The notes under the pieces are model-generated. The model saw only the letters and a list, made by a program, of their open reading frames with translations. It had not been told where the DNA came from and did not search any database. The position numbers and the translations under genes were made by a program. From the NCBI GenBank assembly GCA_963774745.1, contig CAVZGE010000011.1:1-64000 (forward strand): DNA of 64,000 bases. The letters run 5' to 3'. Numbering within the stretch: the first letter of the stretch is position 1; the number at the start of each line of letters is the position of its first letter. The DNA is from Prado023 sp963774745. GTDB taxonomy: Bacteria > Actinomycetota > Actinomycetes > S36-B12 > CAIYMF01. Of this stretch, positions 7,806 to 16,896 are shown in pieces.

Positions 7806-7932
7806 CGTCGCCCGGGGGAACTCTTCCGGACGTTGCCGACCGGGTCCCCCGCCATGCAGGGCGGCGGTCCCGATAGGCTCGCCCCGTCCCAGCCGGCGGG
7901 CAGTCGTCGGTGTGTTCGATCAGGAGATGTCC

Positions 7933-8526
7933 ATGTCCCTTGCCACCCCCGCCCCCGCGGTCATCGCCGACGTGTTCGGGCGCAGCGCCGTCCGCAACGC
8001 GATCCTCGTCATCGCCGGCGCGGCCTTCGTCGGCCTTGCCGCACAGGTGGCCATCCCGCTGCCGTTCACGCCGGTCCCGCTGACCGGCCAGACGTTCGCC
8101 GTGCTGCTCACCGCCGCGTCCCTGGGCATGTGGCGTGGCGTGGCCTCGATGAGCCTCTATGCCGTGGCGGGGCTGGCCGGCGTGCCGTGGTTCGCGGAGG
8201 GGTCGAGCGCCTTCAAGGCCGGTGCCCTCACGGTCAGCTTCGGCTACGTCCTGGGCTTCATCGCCGCCGCAGCGCTGGTCGGCTGGCTGGCCGAGCGCGG
8301 CGCGACCCGCACCGCCCCCCGAACCGCTGGCCTGATGGTGCTGGGCAACGTCGTCATCTACGCCCTCGGCGCCACGTGGCTGGCCGCCGCGATCGACGTG
8401 TCGATGGCCAAGGCGATCTCACTGGGCGTGACCCCGTTCCTCGTCGGCGACGTGCTCAAGGTGGCCCTGGCCGCCGGGCTGTTCCCGCTGGCCTGGCGCG
8501 CCGTGGAGCGGTTCACCGCCGAGTAG
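7933..8526 (+). CDS. bioY: Biotin transporter BioY (ECF S-component)
   Basis: A 197-residue membrane protein that captures biotin; in the family it works alone or with the ECF energising module EcfAA'T or BioMN. Six hydrophobic segments are visible. Family marks are QVAIPLPFTPVPLTGQTFAVLL, GVASMSLYAVAGLAGVPWF and the C-terminal TPFLVGDVLKVALAAGL. AGGAG at 7922-7926 fits the ATG at 7933 better than the ATG at 7927. No bioM or bioN gene and no biotin-synthesis gene lies nearby, so regulation by biotin is likely but not shown by a recognised operator. Confidence 0.94.
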   Translation: MSLATPAPAVIADVFGRSAVRNAILVIAGAAFVGLAAQVAIPLPFTPVPLTGQTFAVLLTAASLGMWRGVASMSLYAVAGLAGVPWFAEGSSAFKAGALTVSFGYVLGFIAAAALVGWLAERGATRTAPRTAGLMVLGNVVIYALGATWLAAAIDVSMAKAISLGVTPFLVGDVLKVALAAGLFPLAWRAVERFTAE

Positions 8527-8546
8527 CAGCCCCCACTGCACCGCCG

Positions 8547-8575
8547 AGCGCCCTGGCCCGACCGGCCGGGGCGCT
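8547..8575 (+). terminator. Terminator hairpin after bioY
   Basis: AGCGCCC at 8547-8553 pairs with GGGCGCT at 8569-8575, with further inner pairing TGGCC/GGCC, 20 bases past the bioY stop. Confidence 0.5.
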
Positions 8576-8649
8576 TCGCCGTCTGCGGGACCGGCAGCCG
8601 AGCCGCCTCCCGCGGCCCGGCCGGTAACCTCTCCCGCGGCACGACTCGT

Positions 8650-8683
8650 CCGGATCTCCGACCGATCTCGCTCGGAGATCCGG
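8650..8683 (-). terminator. Terminator hairpin after gatB
   Basis: A perfect 12-base inverted repeat: CCGGATCTCCGA at 8650-8661 and TCGGAGATCCGG at 8672-8683 around a ten-base loop. It lies about 95 bases past the gatB stop in the convergent gap with bioY, so it may serve both directions. The remainder of the gap (8527-8778) holds only GC-rich short direct repeats. Confidence 0.65.
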
Positions 8684-8778
8684 ATCGACCCGGGATTCGG
8701 CCACCGAATAGCGGACCGCGATTGGGGGACGCTCGGGACGCGCGGGGGCGCTCGGGGGCGCGGTGCGCCGAGGGTGGG

Positions 8779-10302
8779 CTACTCCTCGACGCCGAGGCGT
8801 TCGAAGATCAACGCACGCACGCGTCCGGCATCGGCCTGGCCGCGGGTGGCCTTCATGACCGCACCCACGATCGCCCCGGCCGCCTGCACCTTGCCGCCGC
8901 GGATCTTGTCCGCGACATCCGGCTGGGCTGCCAGCGCCTCGTCGATCGCCGCGAGCAGGGGTCCGTCGTCGGAGACCACCGCCAGGCCGCGACCGGCGAC
9001 GACCTCGGTCGGTGAGCCCTCGCCGGCGAGCACGCCCTCGATCACCTGACGGGCCAGCTTGTCGTTGACGGTTCCGGCCACGACGAGGGCCTCGAGCTCG
9101 GCGACCTGCACCGGGGTGATCGGCAGGTCCGCCAGCTCGACGCCGGTGTCCTTGGCGATGCGGGACAGCTCCCCGGTCCACCACTTGCGGGCCGAGGCCT
9201 GGTCGGCGCCGGCCGCGATGGTCGCCTCCACGAGGTCCAGCGCTCCGGCGTTGACGACCGTGGCCATGTCGTGGTCGGTGATGCCCCACTCGGCGGCGAT
9301 CCGCGTGCGCCGGATCGCCGGGTTCTCCGGCAGGGTCGCGCGCAGCGCCTCGACCCACTCGCGCGAGGGTGCGATCGGGACGAGGTCGGGCTCGGGGAAG
9401 TACCGGTAGTCCTCGGACTCCTCCTTGATGCGTCCCGAGGTGGTCAGCCCGGTGTCCTCGTGCCAGTGCCGGGTCTCCTGGACGACCTTCCCGCCCGCGG
9501 TGAGCAGTGCTGCCTGCCGGCCGATCTCGTAGCGCACCGAGCGCTCGACCGAGCGCAGCGAGTTGACGTTCTTGGTCTCCGAGCGCGTGCCGAACGGGCC
9601 GGCCGGGTCGGCACGCAAGGACACGTTCACGTCGCAGCGCAGGGAACCCTGCTCCATCCGGACGTCCGAGACACCCAGGGCGCGCAGCAGCTCGCGCAGG
9701 GCCGCGACGTAGGCCTTGGCGACCTCGGGGGCGTAGCGCCCGGCGCCCTCGATCGGCTTGGTGACGATCTCGATCAGCGGGATGCCGGCACGGTTGTAGT
9801 CGACCAGCGAGTAGTCAGCCCCGTGGATCCGCCCGGTGGCACCGCCGACGTGGCTGTTCTTGCCGGTGTCCTCCTCCATGTGGGCCCGCTCGATGCCGAC
9901 CCGGAACGTCTGGCGACCCTCGGGGGTCTCGTAGTCCACGTCGAGGTACCCGTCGAAGCAGATCGGCTCGTCGTACTGGGAGGTCTGGAAGTTCTTCGGC
10001 ATGTCCGGGTAGAAGTAGTTCTTCCGGGCGAACCGGCACCACGTCGCGACCTGGCAGTTCAGCGCCAGGCCGATCCGCATGGCCGACTCCACGCCGACCC
10101 GGTTCAGCGCCGGAAGCGCCCCGGGCAGGCCCAGGCAGACGGGGCAGACCTGGGTGTTGGGCTCGGCCCCGAACACCGTGGAGCAGCCGCAGAACATCTT
10201 GGTCGCGGTGTTCAGCTCGACATGGACCTCCAGGCCCATCACCGGGTCGAACCGCTCCAGGGCGGTGTCGAAGTCCATCAGCTCAGTCATCGACTGGGTC
10301 AT
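8779..10302 (-). CDS. gatB: Asp-tRNA(Asn)/Glu-tRNA(Gln) amidotransferase subunit B
   Basis: A 507-residue subunit that binds the misacylated tRNA and activates it with ATP, so the ammonia released by GatA can be added. The family signature LEVHVELNTATKMFCGCS, zinc-site cysteines CGCS and CPVCLGLPGALP, KNYFYPDMPKNFQTSQYD and the C-terminal YqeY-like domain are present. The ATG at 10302 overlaps the gatA stop (ATGA). Several in-frame Met codons follow closely, but this start gives the coupled overlap. Confidence 0.97.
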   Translation of the reverse strand: MTQSMTELMDFDTALERFDPVMGLEVHVELNTATKMFCGCSTVFGAEPNTQVCPVCLGLPGALPALNRVGVESAMRIGLALNCQVATWCRFARKNYFYPDMPKNFQTSQYDEPICFDGYLDVDYETPEGRQTFRVGIERAHMEEDTGKNSHVGGATGRIHGADYSLVDYNRAGIPLIEIVTKPIEGAGRYAPEVAKAYVAALRELLRALGVSDVRMEQGSLRCDVNVSLRADPAGPFGTRSETKNVNSLRSVERSVRYEIGRQAALLTAGGKVVQETRHWHEDTGLTTSGRIKEESEDYRYFPEPDLVPIAPSREWVEALRATLPENPAIRRTRIAAEWGITDHDMATVVNAGALDLVEATIAAGADQASARKWWTGELSRIAKDTGVELADLPITPVQVAELEALVVAGTVNDKLARQVIEGVLAGEGSPTEVVAGRGLAVVSDDGPLLAAIDEALAAQPDVADKIRGGKVQAAGAIVGAVMKATRGQADAGRVRALIFERLGVEE

Positions 10303-11810
10303 CGCGCCGGCACCTCCTCGATCAGCAGGCCGCCCCATCGGTTGAACAGCGCCTGTTCCAGCGCGCCGCCCACGCGGTAGAGCCGGTCGTCGGCCATCGC
10401 GGGGGCGATGACCTGCAGGCCCACCGGCAGGCCGTCCTCGGGGGCGAGGCCCACGGGCAGGCTCATCGCGGCGTTGCCGGCGAGGTTCACCGGGATGGTC
10501 GCGACGTCGTTGAGGTACATCGCCAGCGGGTCGTCGAGCTTCTCGCCGAGCTTGAACGCCGTGGTGGGGGCGGTGGGCGAGATCAGCACGTCGACCTGCG
10601 CGAACGCCGCGGCGAAGTCGCGCTGGATGAGCGTGCGGACCTTCTGCGCGGAGCCGTAGTACGCGTCGTAGTAGCCGCTGGACAGGGCGTAGGTGCCCAG
10701 CATGATCCGGCGCTTTACCTCGGCACCGAAGCCGGCCTCGCGGGTCAGGCTCATGACCTCCTCGACCGAGCGGGTGCCGTCGTCGCCGACGCGCAGGCCG
10801 TAGCGGATGCCGTCGAACTTGGCCAGGTTGCTCGATGCCTCGCTGGGCAGGATCAGGTAGTAGGCGGCCAGGGCATAGTCGAAGCTGGGGCAGGAGACCT
10901 CGACGACCTCGGCCCCGAGCTTCTCGAGGATCGCCACCGCCTCGGCGAAGCGCTGGCGCACGCCGGCCTGGTAGCCCTCGCCGCCGAGCTCCTTGACCAG
11001 GCCGATGCGCATCCCGGCGACGTCGGCGCGCTTGGCTGCAGCCACGACGTCGGGCACCGGCTGGTTCAGCGAGGTGGAGTCCATCGGGTCGTAGCCGGCG
11101 ATGACCTCGTGGAGCAGCGCGGTGTCGAGCACCGTCCGGGCACAGGGCCCGGCCTGGTCCAGCGAGGAGGCCAGGGCCACCAGGCCGTAGCGGGAGACCG
11201 CCCCGTAGGTGGGCTTGACGCCGACCGTGCCCGTGACCGCGGCCGGCTGGCGGATCGAGCCGCCGGTGTCGGTGCCGATGGCCAACGGGGCCTCGAAGGC
11301 GGCCAGGGCAGCGGCCGAGCCGCCGCCGGAGCCGCCGGGGATCCGGTCGAGGTCCCAGGGGTTGTGCGTGGGCCCGTACGCGGAATGCTCCGTGGAGGAG
11401 CCCATCGCGAACTCGTCCATGTTGGTCTTGCCGAGGATGACGATCCCCGCCGCACGCAGCCGGCGGGTGACGGTGGCGTCGTAGGGCGGGTGCCAGCCCT
11501 CGAGGATCCGCGAGCCGCAGGTGGTCGGCGCGCCCTTCATCGTCAGGACGTCCTTGAGCGCCAGCGGGACACCGGCCAGGGGGCCGAGCTCCTCCCCGGC
11601 GGCGCGGGCGGTGTCGACCGCGTCGGCGGCGGCCAGGGCGCCCTCGGAGTCGACGTGCAGGAACGCGTGGATGTCGCCGTCGACGGCGGCGATCCGGTCC
11701 AGGTGCGCGGTCGCGAGCTCGCGGGCCGAGACGGCGCGGCTGCGCAGCAGCTCGGAGTGCTGCGACGCGGTGAGCCGGGTCAGGTCGAGATCGTGGGCCA
11801 TGCCGCTCAC
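10299..11810 (-). CDS. gatA: Asp-tRNA(Asn)/Glu-tRNA(Gln) amidotransferase subunit A
   Basis: A 503-residue amidase-family enzyme that releases ammonia from glutamine for tRNA-dependent transamidation. The Ser-cisSer-Lys triad is visible: Lys in PLALKDVLTMKG, the Ser-rich loop GGSGGGSAAALAAF, and the nucleophile Ser in GTDTGGSIRQPA. The start may be the GTG at 11810, which overlaps the gatC stop as GTGA, or the ATG at 11801 (MAHDLDLTRL). It lies between gatC and gatB in a tight operon. Confidence 0.97.
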   Translation of the reverse strand: MSGMAHDLDLTRLTASQHSELLRSRAVSARELATAHLDRIAAVDGDIHAFLHVDSEGALAAADAVDTARAAGEELGPLAGVPLALKDVLTMKGAPTTCGSRILEGWHPPYDATVTRRLRAAGIVILGKTNMDEFAMGSSTEHSAYGPTHNPWDLDRIPGGSGGGSAAALAAFEAPLAIGTDTGGSIRQPAAVTGTVGVKPTYGAVSRYGLVALASSLDQAGPCARTVLDTALLHEVIAGYDPMDSTSLNQPVPDVVAAAKRADVAGMRIGLVKELGGEGYQAGVRQRFAEAVAILEKLGAEVVEVSCPSFDYALAAYYLILPSEASSNLAKFDGIRYGLRVGDDGTRSVEEVMSLTREAGFGAEVKRRIMLGTYALSSGYYDAYYGSAQKVRTLIQRDFAAAFAQVDVLISPTAPTTAFKLGEKLDDPLAMYLNDVATIPVNLAGNAAMSLPVGLAPEDGLPVGLQVIAPAMADDRLYRVGGALEQALFNRWGGLLIEEVPAR

Positions 11811-12115
11811 TCCTCGTCCAGGATGCGCGGGACGCGGAAGCGGTCGTCCTCGGCCGCGGGGGCACCGGACAGCGCCTCTGCCTGCGTGAGGCTCGGGCGC
11901 GGGACGTCCTCGCGGAACACGTTCTCCAGCGGCATCGGGTGCGAGGTCGCGGGCACGTCCGGGGTGGCGACCTCGGTCACGCGCGCGACGGCGCCGAGGA
12001 TGTCGGCGAGCTGGGCGCTGTAGTGGTCGAGCTCGTCCTCGGTGAGCGACAGCCGGGCCAGGCGGCCGAGGTGGGCCACCTGCTCGCGCGTGATCGCCGA
12101 TGGGTTCTCAGGCAT
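11807..12115 (-). CDS. gatC: Asp-tRNA(Asn)/Glu-tRNA(Gln) amidotransferase subunit C
   Basis: A 102-residue belt subunit that holds GatA and GatB together. It shows the family pattern ITREQVAHLGRLARLSLTEDEL followed by DILGAV and the C-terminal LREDVPRPSLTQ-like segment (here FREDVPRPSLTQAEAL). I chose the ATG at 12115 (MPENPSAITRE) over the ATG at 12124, because TAGGAT lies seven bases before 12115 and would overlap a start at 12124. It is the first gene of gatCAB. Confidence 0.93.
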   Translation of the reverse strand: MPENPSAITREQVAHLGRLARLSLTEDELDHYSAQLADILGAVARVTEVATPDVPATSHPMPLENVFREDVPRPSLTQAEALSGAPAAEDDRFRVPRILDEE

Positions 12116-12122
12116 GGGGCAC

Positions 12123-12128
12123 ATCCTA
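12123..12128 (-). promoter_or_regulatory. Probable -10 box of the gatCAB operon
   Basis: TAGGAT on the minus strand lies seven bases before the gatC ATG and no ribosome-binding site is evident, giving a leaderless arrangement. Confidence 0.5.
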
Positions 12129-12188
12129 GGTCGGGCGCCCCTCGGCCCCCGAAACGCGTGCGGACGGACCGCGCGCAACGCGTGGACG

Positions 12189-12249
12189 GACCCGCCCGCA
12201 ACGCCTGCAGGCGGGTCGCAGCCGGCTCCCCCGGCCAGCCGCGACCCGC
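12189..12249. terminator. Alternative hairpins between ligA and gatC
   Basis: Two overlapping stems share sequence: GACCCGCC (12189-12196) with GGCGGGTC (12210-12217), and GCGGGTCGC (12211-12219) with GCGACCCGC (12241-12249). They lie about 120-180 bases past the ligA stop and before the gatC promoter, so termination of ligA is the simple reading. The mutually exclusive pairing could also be an attenuator-like structure. The rest of 12129-12369 shows no gene. Confidence 0.4.
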
Positions 12250-12369
12250 CGCACGCACGTGGCTCCCCCTCCACGGCTGCGCCTCCCCCGCGGCGCACAC
12301 GTAGGTTCCCATCGGATCCCGGATCGGGCAATCATCTGTCCACAGGCGGTCAGGGTCAGGAACGCCTGG

Positions 12370-14631
12370 CTACCCGCCGACCCGCGCCACCTGCGCCGCC
12401 GCGTCGGGCCCCTGCTCGAGCAGCACCGCGAAACCGGCGGCATCCAGCATCGGCCTGGCCAGGGCGATCGCCTTGTCGGCCTTGGACCCAGCGTTCTCCC
12501 CGACGACCACGAAGTCGGTCCTCTTCGACACCGAGGAGGCGACCTTGCCGCCCCGACTCGTGACCGCCTCGGCGGCGCTGTCCCGGGTGAAGCCGGGCAA
12601 CGACCCGGTGATGACCACGGTGAGCCCGGCCAGGGGCTGGGGGCCGGACTCGACGTACTCGTCAGCCATGCGGACCCCGGCGGCACGCCACTTCTCGACG
12701 ACGGCGCGATGCCAGTCCACGGCGAACCACTCCACGACCGCCTCGGCGATGGTGGGGCCGACGCCCTCGACCGCCGCGAGCTGCTCCACCGCGGCCTGGT
12801 CGATCGGCTGCCTCCCGGCAGCAGGGTCCGCGGCGGACCAGCCCGGGTCGGTCAGCACGCCGAACTCGCGGGCCAGCGCCTGGGCGGCCGTCGGGCCGAC
12901 ATGCCGGATCGACAGCGCGACCAGCACCCGCCACAGCGGCTGGGCCTTGGCCTTCTCCAGCTGGGCCAGCAGGACCTCGGCGTTCGCGGTGAGCTGCGGG
13001 CCGGACTCACCGGACTTGGCTGCGCGGGTGAAGAACGGGACGGTCCGCAGCGTTGCGGCATCAAGGGCGAACAGGTCGCCCTCGTCGGTGACGACCCCGG
13101 ACTCGAGCAGGGCGACGCCAGCCTTCCAGCCCAGGCCCTCGATGTCGAAGGCCCCGCGCGAGGCCACGTGGAACACCCGCTCGCGCAGCTGTGCCGGGCA
13201 CGAGCGGGTGTTCGGGCAGCGGATGTCGACGTCGCCCTCCTTGGCAGGCGCCAGCGGTGTGCCGCACTCCGGGCAGTGGGTCGGCATCACGAACGCCCGC
13301 TCCGCCCCGGTCCGCTCCTCGACCACCGGGCCGATCACCTCGGGGATCACGTCCCCGGCCTTGCGCAGGAACACGAGGTCGCCGATGAGGACGCCCTTGC
13401 GCGCGACCTCGCTGGCGTTGTGCAGGGTGGCCATCTCCACGGTCGATCCGGCCACCTTCGCCGGTTCCATCACCGCGTACGGCGTTACCCGCCCGGTCCG
13501 CCCCACGTTCACGCGGATGTCGCGCAGCCGTGTGCGGACGACCTCCGGCGGGTACTTGAAGGCGATCGCCCACCGGGGCGCGCGGGACGTGGCCCCGAGC
13601 TGGCCCTGCAGGTCCAGGTCGTCGACCTTGACGACCACCCCGTCGATCTCGTGCTCCACGTCGTGGCGATGCTCGGCGTAGTACGCGACGAACTCGCGCA
13701 CGGTGTCGAGGTCGTCGACGACCTTCGCGCGCTCGGAGGTGGGCAGACCCAACGCGCGCAGGACCTCGTACCCGTGCGACTGCGTCTGGATCTCCAGGCC
13801 CTCGCGGGCGCCCACCCCGTGCACGGTGAGGCGCAGCCTGCCCATGTTCGACCGGACCCGCTCCACCTCAGCGGCCAGCCGGGCGACTCGGCCCTCAGCC
13901 CGCTGCACCGCACCGGCGGACGCCCCCCGCGCCCGGGCAGCGTCCAGCGAAGCGGTCGCCCTGGCCAGCTCCTCCTCGCGGCGATCGATCCGCTGGCGCA
14001 GGGTGCCGGCAGCGGTGTTCCGCGGATTGGCGAACGGTGAACGACCCAGGGTCAGCTGCTCGTCGTTGATCCGCTCGAAGTCGACGACCGGGAAGAACAC
14101 CTCGCCGCGCACCTCGACGAGCGCCGGCAGAACGGCATGATCCGACGGGGTCAGCCGCGCGGGGATCGCGGGGATGAACTGGGCGTTGTACGTGACGTCC
14201 TCACCCACCCGCCCATCACCACGGGTGGCCACCGACACCAGGCGACCCGAGCGGTAGACGATGTCGACCGCCAGGCCGTCGATCTTCAGCTCGCACAGCA
14301 CCGGTGGGAACTGGTCCACCGAACCTTCGACGCGCTCGGCCCACGCCGCCAGCTCCTCGTCGGTGAACGCGTTGTCCAGCGAGTACAGCCGCTCGAGGTG
14401 CTCGACCGGATCGAACATCTCCGCCCGCGACCCGCCGACCGACTGGGTCGGGGAGTCCTGGCTCACCAGTTCGGGATGCTCGGCCTCCAGCGCCACCAGG
14501 TCGGCGAACAGGGCGTCGTACTCCGCGTCGGAGATGGTCGGGGCGTCGCGCTGGTAGTAGGCCGCGCGGGCGGCCTCCACCTGCTCGACCAGCCGCACCC
14601 AGCGCCCACGGGCGTCGTCGATCTGCGTCAC
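12370..14631 (-). CDS. ligA: NAD-dependent DNA ligase
   Basis: A 753-residue ligase that seals nicks in duplex DNA with NAD as adenylate donor. The adenylation motif CELKIDGLAVD carries the active Lys. The zinc finger is CPECGTP with CPNTRSCPAQ, helix-hairpin-helix repeats follow (RHVGPTAAQALA, VEGVGPTIAEAV), and a C-terminal BRCT domain begins near GLTVVITGSLPGFTR. A coiled, Arg/Glu-rich insertion around residues 185-235 (REEELARATASLDAARARG) makes it slightly longer than the usual 670-700 residues. The GTG at 14631 follows TAGCCT by six bases. Confidence 0.97.
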   Translation of the reverse strand: MTQIDDARGRWVRLVEQVEAARAAYYQRDAPTISDAEYDALFADLVALEAEHPELVSQDSPTQSVGGSRAEMFDPVEHLERLYSLDNAFTDEELAAWAERVEGSVDQFPPVLCELKIDGLAVDIVYRSGRLVSVATRGDGRVGEDVTYNAQFIPAIPARLTPSDHAVLPALVEVRGEVFFPVVDFERINDEQLTLGRSPFANPRNTAAGTLRQRIDRREEELARATASLDAARARGASAGAVQRAEGRVARLAAEVERVRSNMGRLRLTVHGVGAREGLEIQTQSHGYEVLRALGLPTSERAKVVDDLDTVREFVAYYAEHRHDVEHEIDGVVVKVDDLDLQGQLGATSRAPRWAIAFKYPPEVVRTRLRDIRVNVGRTGRVTPYAVMEPAKVAGSTVEMATLHNASEVARKGVLIGDLVFLRKAGDVIPEVIGPVVEERTGAERAFVMPTHCPECGTPLAPAKEGDVDIRCPNTRSCPAQLRERVFHVASRGAFDIEGLGWKAGVALLESGVVTDEGDLFALDAATLRTVPFFTRAAKSGESGPQLTANAEVLLAQLEKAKAQPLWRVLVALSIRHVGPTAAQALAREFGVLTDPGWSAADPAAGRQPIDQAAVEQLAAVEGVGPTIAEAVVEWFAVDWHRAVVEKWRAAGVRMADEYVESGPQPLAGLTVVITGSLPGFTRDSAAEAVTSRGGKVASSVSKRTDFVVVGENAGSKADKAIALARPMLDAAGFAVLLEQGPDAAAQVARVGG

Positions 14632-14637
14632 TCCCGC

Positions 14638-14643
14638 AGGCTA
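14638..14643 (-). promoter_or_regulatory. Probable -10 box of ligA
   Basis: TAGCCT on the minus strand lies six bases before the ligA GTG. The intervening GCGGGA could also act as a weak ribosome-binding site, so leaderless initiation is likely but not certain. Confidence 0.4.
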
Positions 14644-14684
14644 CCCGCGCCGACCGACACCTGGGCCCGCCACCGGCACGCGGG

Positions 14685-15731
14685 CTATTCGCCGGACTCG
14701 AGCATCCGGGCCGCCCCGCGCATCAGTGCGCCCACCTCGCGAGCCCACTGCGGGGACGCCCCGGCCAGGCCGCAGGCGGGGCTCAACCACGTGCGCGGCC
14801 CCACGTCGGCCACACCGAACCCGATCCGGCTCCAGAGCGCCGCCACCCGACCCGCGACCACCTCGGGGCGCAGGCGCGGATCATCGACCGACGGCACCGC
14901 ACCCAGGACCACGACTCCCCCGGCGTCCCACCACGCGCCCAGCGCCTCATCCGCCGACTGGCCGAGGAGCTCGGTGTCCACCGCCACGGCCCCGAAGCCG
15001 GCGCGCCGCAGCAGGTCGAAGGGCACCTCGCGGTCGCAGCAGTGCGCCACCGTCGCCGCAGCCCCCGCACGGGTCGCCGCGGCCACCACCACGCCCAACC
15101 CGGACACCACCTCCGGGACCTCGGGAACCCGTAGGGCACCGCGGCCGCTCGGCGTGCGGATATGACCGGCGAGGACGATCGGGAGGGCCGGTTCGTCCAC
15201 CTGGACCACGACCTGCGCGCCCGGGATCCGCCGCCGCACCCCCGCGACGTGCTCGGCCACGGCTTCGGCGAGCGCCGCTCCGAGGTCGGCGCACGCCCCG
15301 GCGTCGGCCACGAGCCGGGTCCCGCGCACGGCCTCCACACCCGCGGCCAGCGTCCAGGGACCGGCCACCTGCACCTTGACCCGACCGGTGAACCCGGCGA
15401 GCTCGAGCTCCATCCGGTCGACGTCCTCGGCCAGCCACGAGGTCCCGCGACGCATCTGGCGGCCGAGGTCCCCGCCCGAGCGGCCGCCCGCCAGCCGCCA
15501 GCCGTCCGGGGTCGTCTCGGCGGCGAACTCCCCGGTGACCGAGGAGACCAGGGCGAGGGTGCGTCCCAGCATGTCCCCGCCGGGACCACGCGCCGGCAGC
15601 TCGACCAGGTGCGGGATGTCCAGCTCGCCGGCAACGATGCGCGCCGCCTCGGCCGAGTCCGTCCCCGGCATCGAGCCGATCCCGGTCACGGTCACGGTCG
15701 ATGCGTCCTGGCGGGTCTCCACAGCCGCCAT
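14685..15731 (-). CDS. MetE-like (cobalamin-independent methionine synthase C-terminal fold) protein
   Basis: A 348-residue protein with the MetE/UROD-like barrel, half the length of true MetE, so it lacks the N-terminal barrel. Visible marks are VTGIGSMPGTD, GPWTLAAGVEA, VQVDEPALPIV and AHCCDREVPFD, whose His/Cys pair could bind zinc, and SPACGLAG near the end, also a family metal position. In mycobacteria a similar short MetE-like gene sits next to ligA. A methyltransferase role is likely; the substrate is unknown. The ATG at 15731 has AGGGAGA just upstream. It is divergent from the Gfo/Idh/MocA gene. Confidence 0.85.
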   Translation of the reverse strand: MAAVETRQDASTVTVTGIGSMPGTDSAEAARIVAGELDIPHLVELPARGPGGDMLGRTLALVSSVTGEFAAETTPDGWRLAGGRSGGDLGRQMRRGTSWLAEDVDRMELELAGFTGRVKVQVAGPWTLAAGVEAVRGTRLVADAGACADLGAALAEAVAEHVAGVRRRIPGAQVVVQVDEPALPIVLAGHIRTPSGRGALRVPEVPEVVSGLGVVVAAATRAGAAATVAHCCDREVPFDLLRRAGFGAVAVDTELLGQSADEALGAWWDAGGVVVLGAVPSVDDPRLRPEVVAGRVAALWSRIGFGVADVGPRTWLSPACGLAGASPQWAREVGALMRGAARMLESGE

Positions 15732-15792
15732 TCTCCCTGTCCGGCCGAGGTCCACGGCACCATTGCGGCCCTGCACCTGACACCCTGTGACC

Positions 15793-16779
15793 ATGGACCG
15801 CGTGCGCTTCGCCGTCATCGGCACCAACTGGATCACCGGCGCCCTCATCGACGCCGGCCGGACCGTCGACGGTTTCGAGGTGGGGGCCGTGTGCTCACGC
15901 TCGGCCGAGTCCGGACGCGCGTTCGCCGACCAGTACGGCATCGCCCGCGTGCACACGTCCGTGGCCGACCTGGCGACCGACCCGCAGGTCGATGCGGTCT
16001 ACGTCGCGAGCCCCAACTCGCTGCACGCCGAGCAGTCGATCGCGATGCTCCGGGCCGGCAAGCACGTCCTGACCGAGAAGCCGATGGGGGCCAACGCCCT
16101 CGAGGTCGAGGCCATGGCGGCGGCCGCGCTCGAGTCCGGCACGGTGCTCATGGAGGCCTACACCTCCCCGTGGGAGCCGAACGTGGCGGCGATCCGCGAC
16201 GCCCTGCCCGAGGTCGGGACCCTGCGCCGCGTCGTGCTCGCCAAGGATCAGTACTCCTCGCGCTACGACCGGCTCAAGGCCGGCGAGCTGCCCAATGCGT
16301 TCAACCCCGCGTTCGCCGCCGGGTCGCTGATGGACCTGGGGATCTACACCGTGGCGCTGTCCGTGCTGCTGTTCGGGGCGCCGGGCTCGGTGCACGCGAC
16401 CGGGCACCTGCTGCCCAGTGGGGTCGACGGCCAGGGCACGATCCTCCTCGGCTACGACGGCTTCGAGGTGGCGTGCCTGCACTCGAAGATCGCTCCCGGC
16501 GGGGTCGGGTCGGCCATCACCGGCGAGGCGGGGGTCGTGCACTTCGACGACTGCAGCGTCCCCACGACAGTCCGACTGGACCTGCGCGACGGGACCTCGC
16601 GCGACCTCACCCGCGAGCAGTCCCCGCTGCACATGCGCTACGAGGTCGAGCACTTCCTGGCGTGCGTGCGCGCCGGGCTCGAATCGCCCACGTGGCCGGT
16701 CGCCAACTCCCTGGCCGTCCTGCGCATCCTCGACCAGGCACGCACCCAGGTCGGCGTCCGGTTCCCCGCCGACGGCTGA
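15793..16779 (+). CDS. Gfo/Idh/MocA-family NAD(P)-dependent oxidoreductase
   Basis: A 328-residue dehydrogenase, probably acting on a sugar or cyclitol derivative. The N-terminal nucleotide-binding strand is VRFAVIGTNWITGALIDAG, with Thr-Asn in place of the usual GxG second glycine. The family motif around the catalytic Lys is clear: VYVASPNSLHAEQ followed by GKHVLTEKPMG (EKP). The C-terminal half is the alpha/beta dimerisation domain. The ATG at 15793 (MDRVRFAVIG) is chosen; a GTG at 15787 would add two residues. Confidence 0.9.
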   Translation: MDRVRFAVIGTNWITGALIDAGRTVDGFEVGAVCSRSAESGRAFADQYGIARVHTSVADLATDPQVDAVYVASPNSLHAEQSIAMLRAGKHVLTEKPMGANALEVEAMAAAALESGTVLMEAYTSPWEPNVAAIRDALPEVGTLRRVVLAKDQYSSRYDRLKAGELPNAFNPAFAAGSLMDLGIYTVALSVLLFGAPGSVHATGHLLPSGVDGQGTILLGYDGFEVACLHSKIAPGGVGSAITGEAGVVHFDDCSVPTTVRLDLRDGTSRDLTREQSPLHMRYEVEHFLACVRAGLESPTWPVANSLAVLRILDQARTQVGVRFPADG

Positions 16780-16825
16780 CCAGCGCCGCACGCTCGCGCG
16801 CAGACGACCGGCAGGATCCGGACAG

Positions 16826-16869
16826 GGACTGGCCGGTACCGGACACACGTGTCCGGATCGTGCCAGTCC
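16826..16869. terminator. Bidirectional terminator between the oxidoreductase and azlD
   Basis: A nested inverted repeat: outer arms GGACTGGC (16826-16833) and GCCAGTCC (16862-16869), inner arms CCGGACAC (16839-16846) and GTGTCCGG (16849-16856). It lies midway in the convergent gap between the two stops (16779 and 16897). Confidence 0.65.
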
Positions 16870-16896
16870 GCGTGCGAGGGCCGGGCGTGGCGGGCC

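Noticed and set aside
7800..7932. Biotin-responsive operator before bioY
   Set aside because: No convincing BirA or BioQ-type dyad could be found; TAGGCT at 7874-7879 lacks a -35 box at proper spacing.
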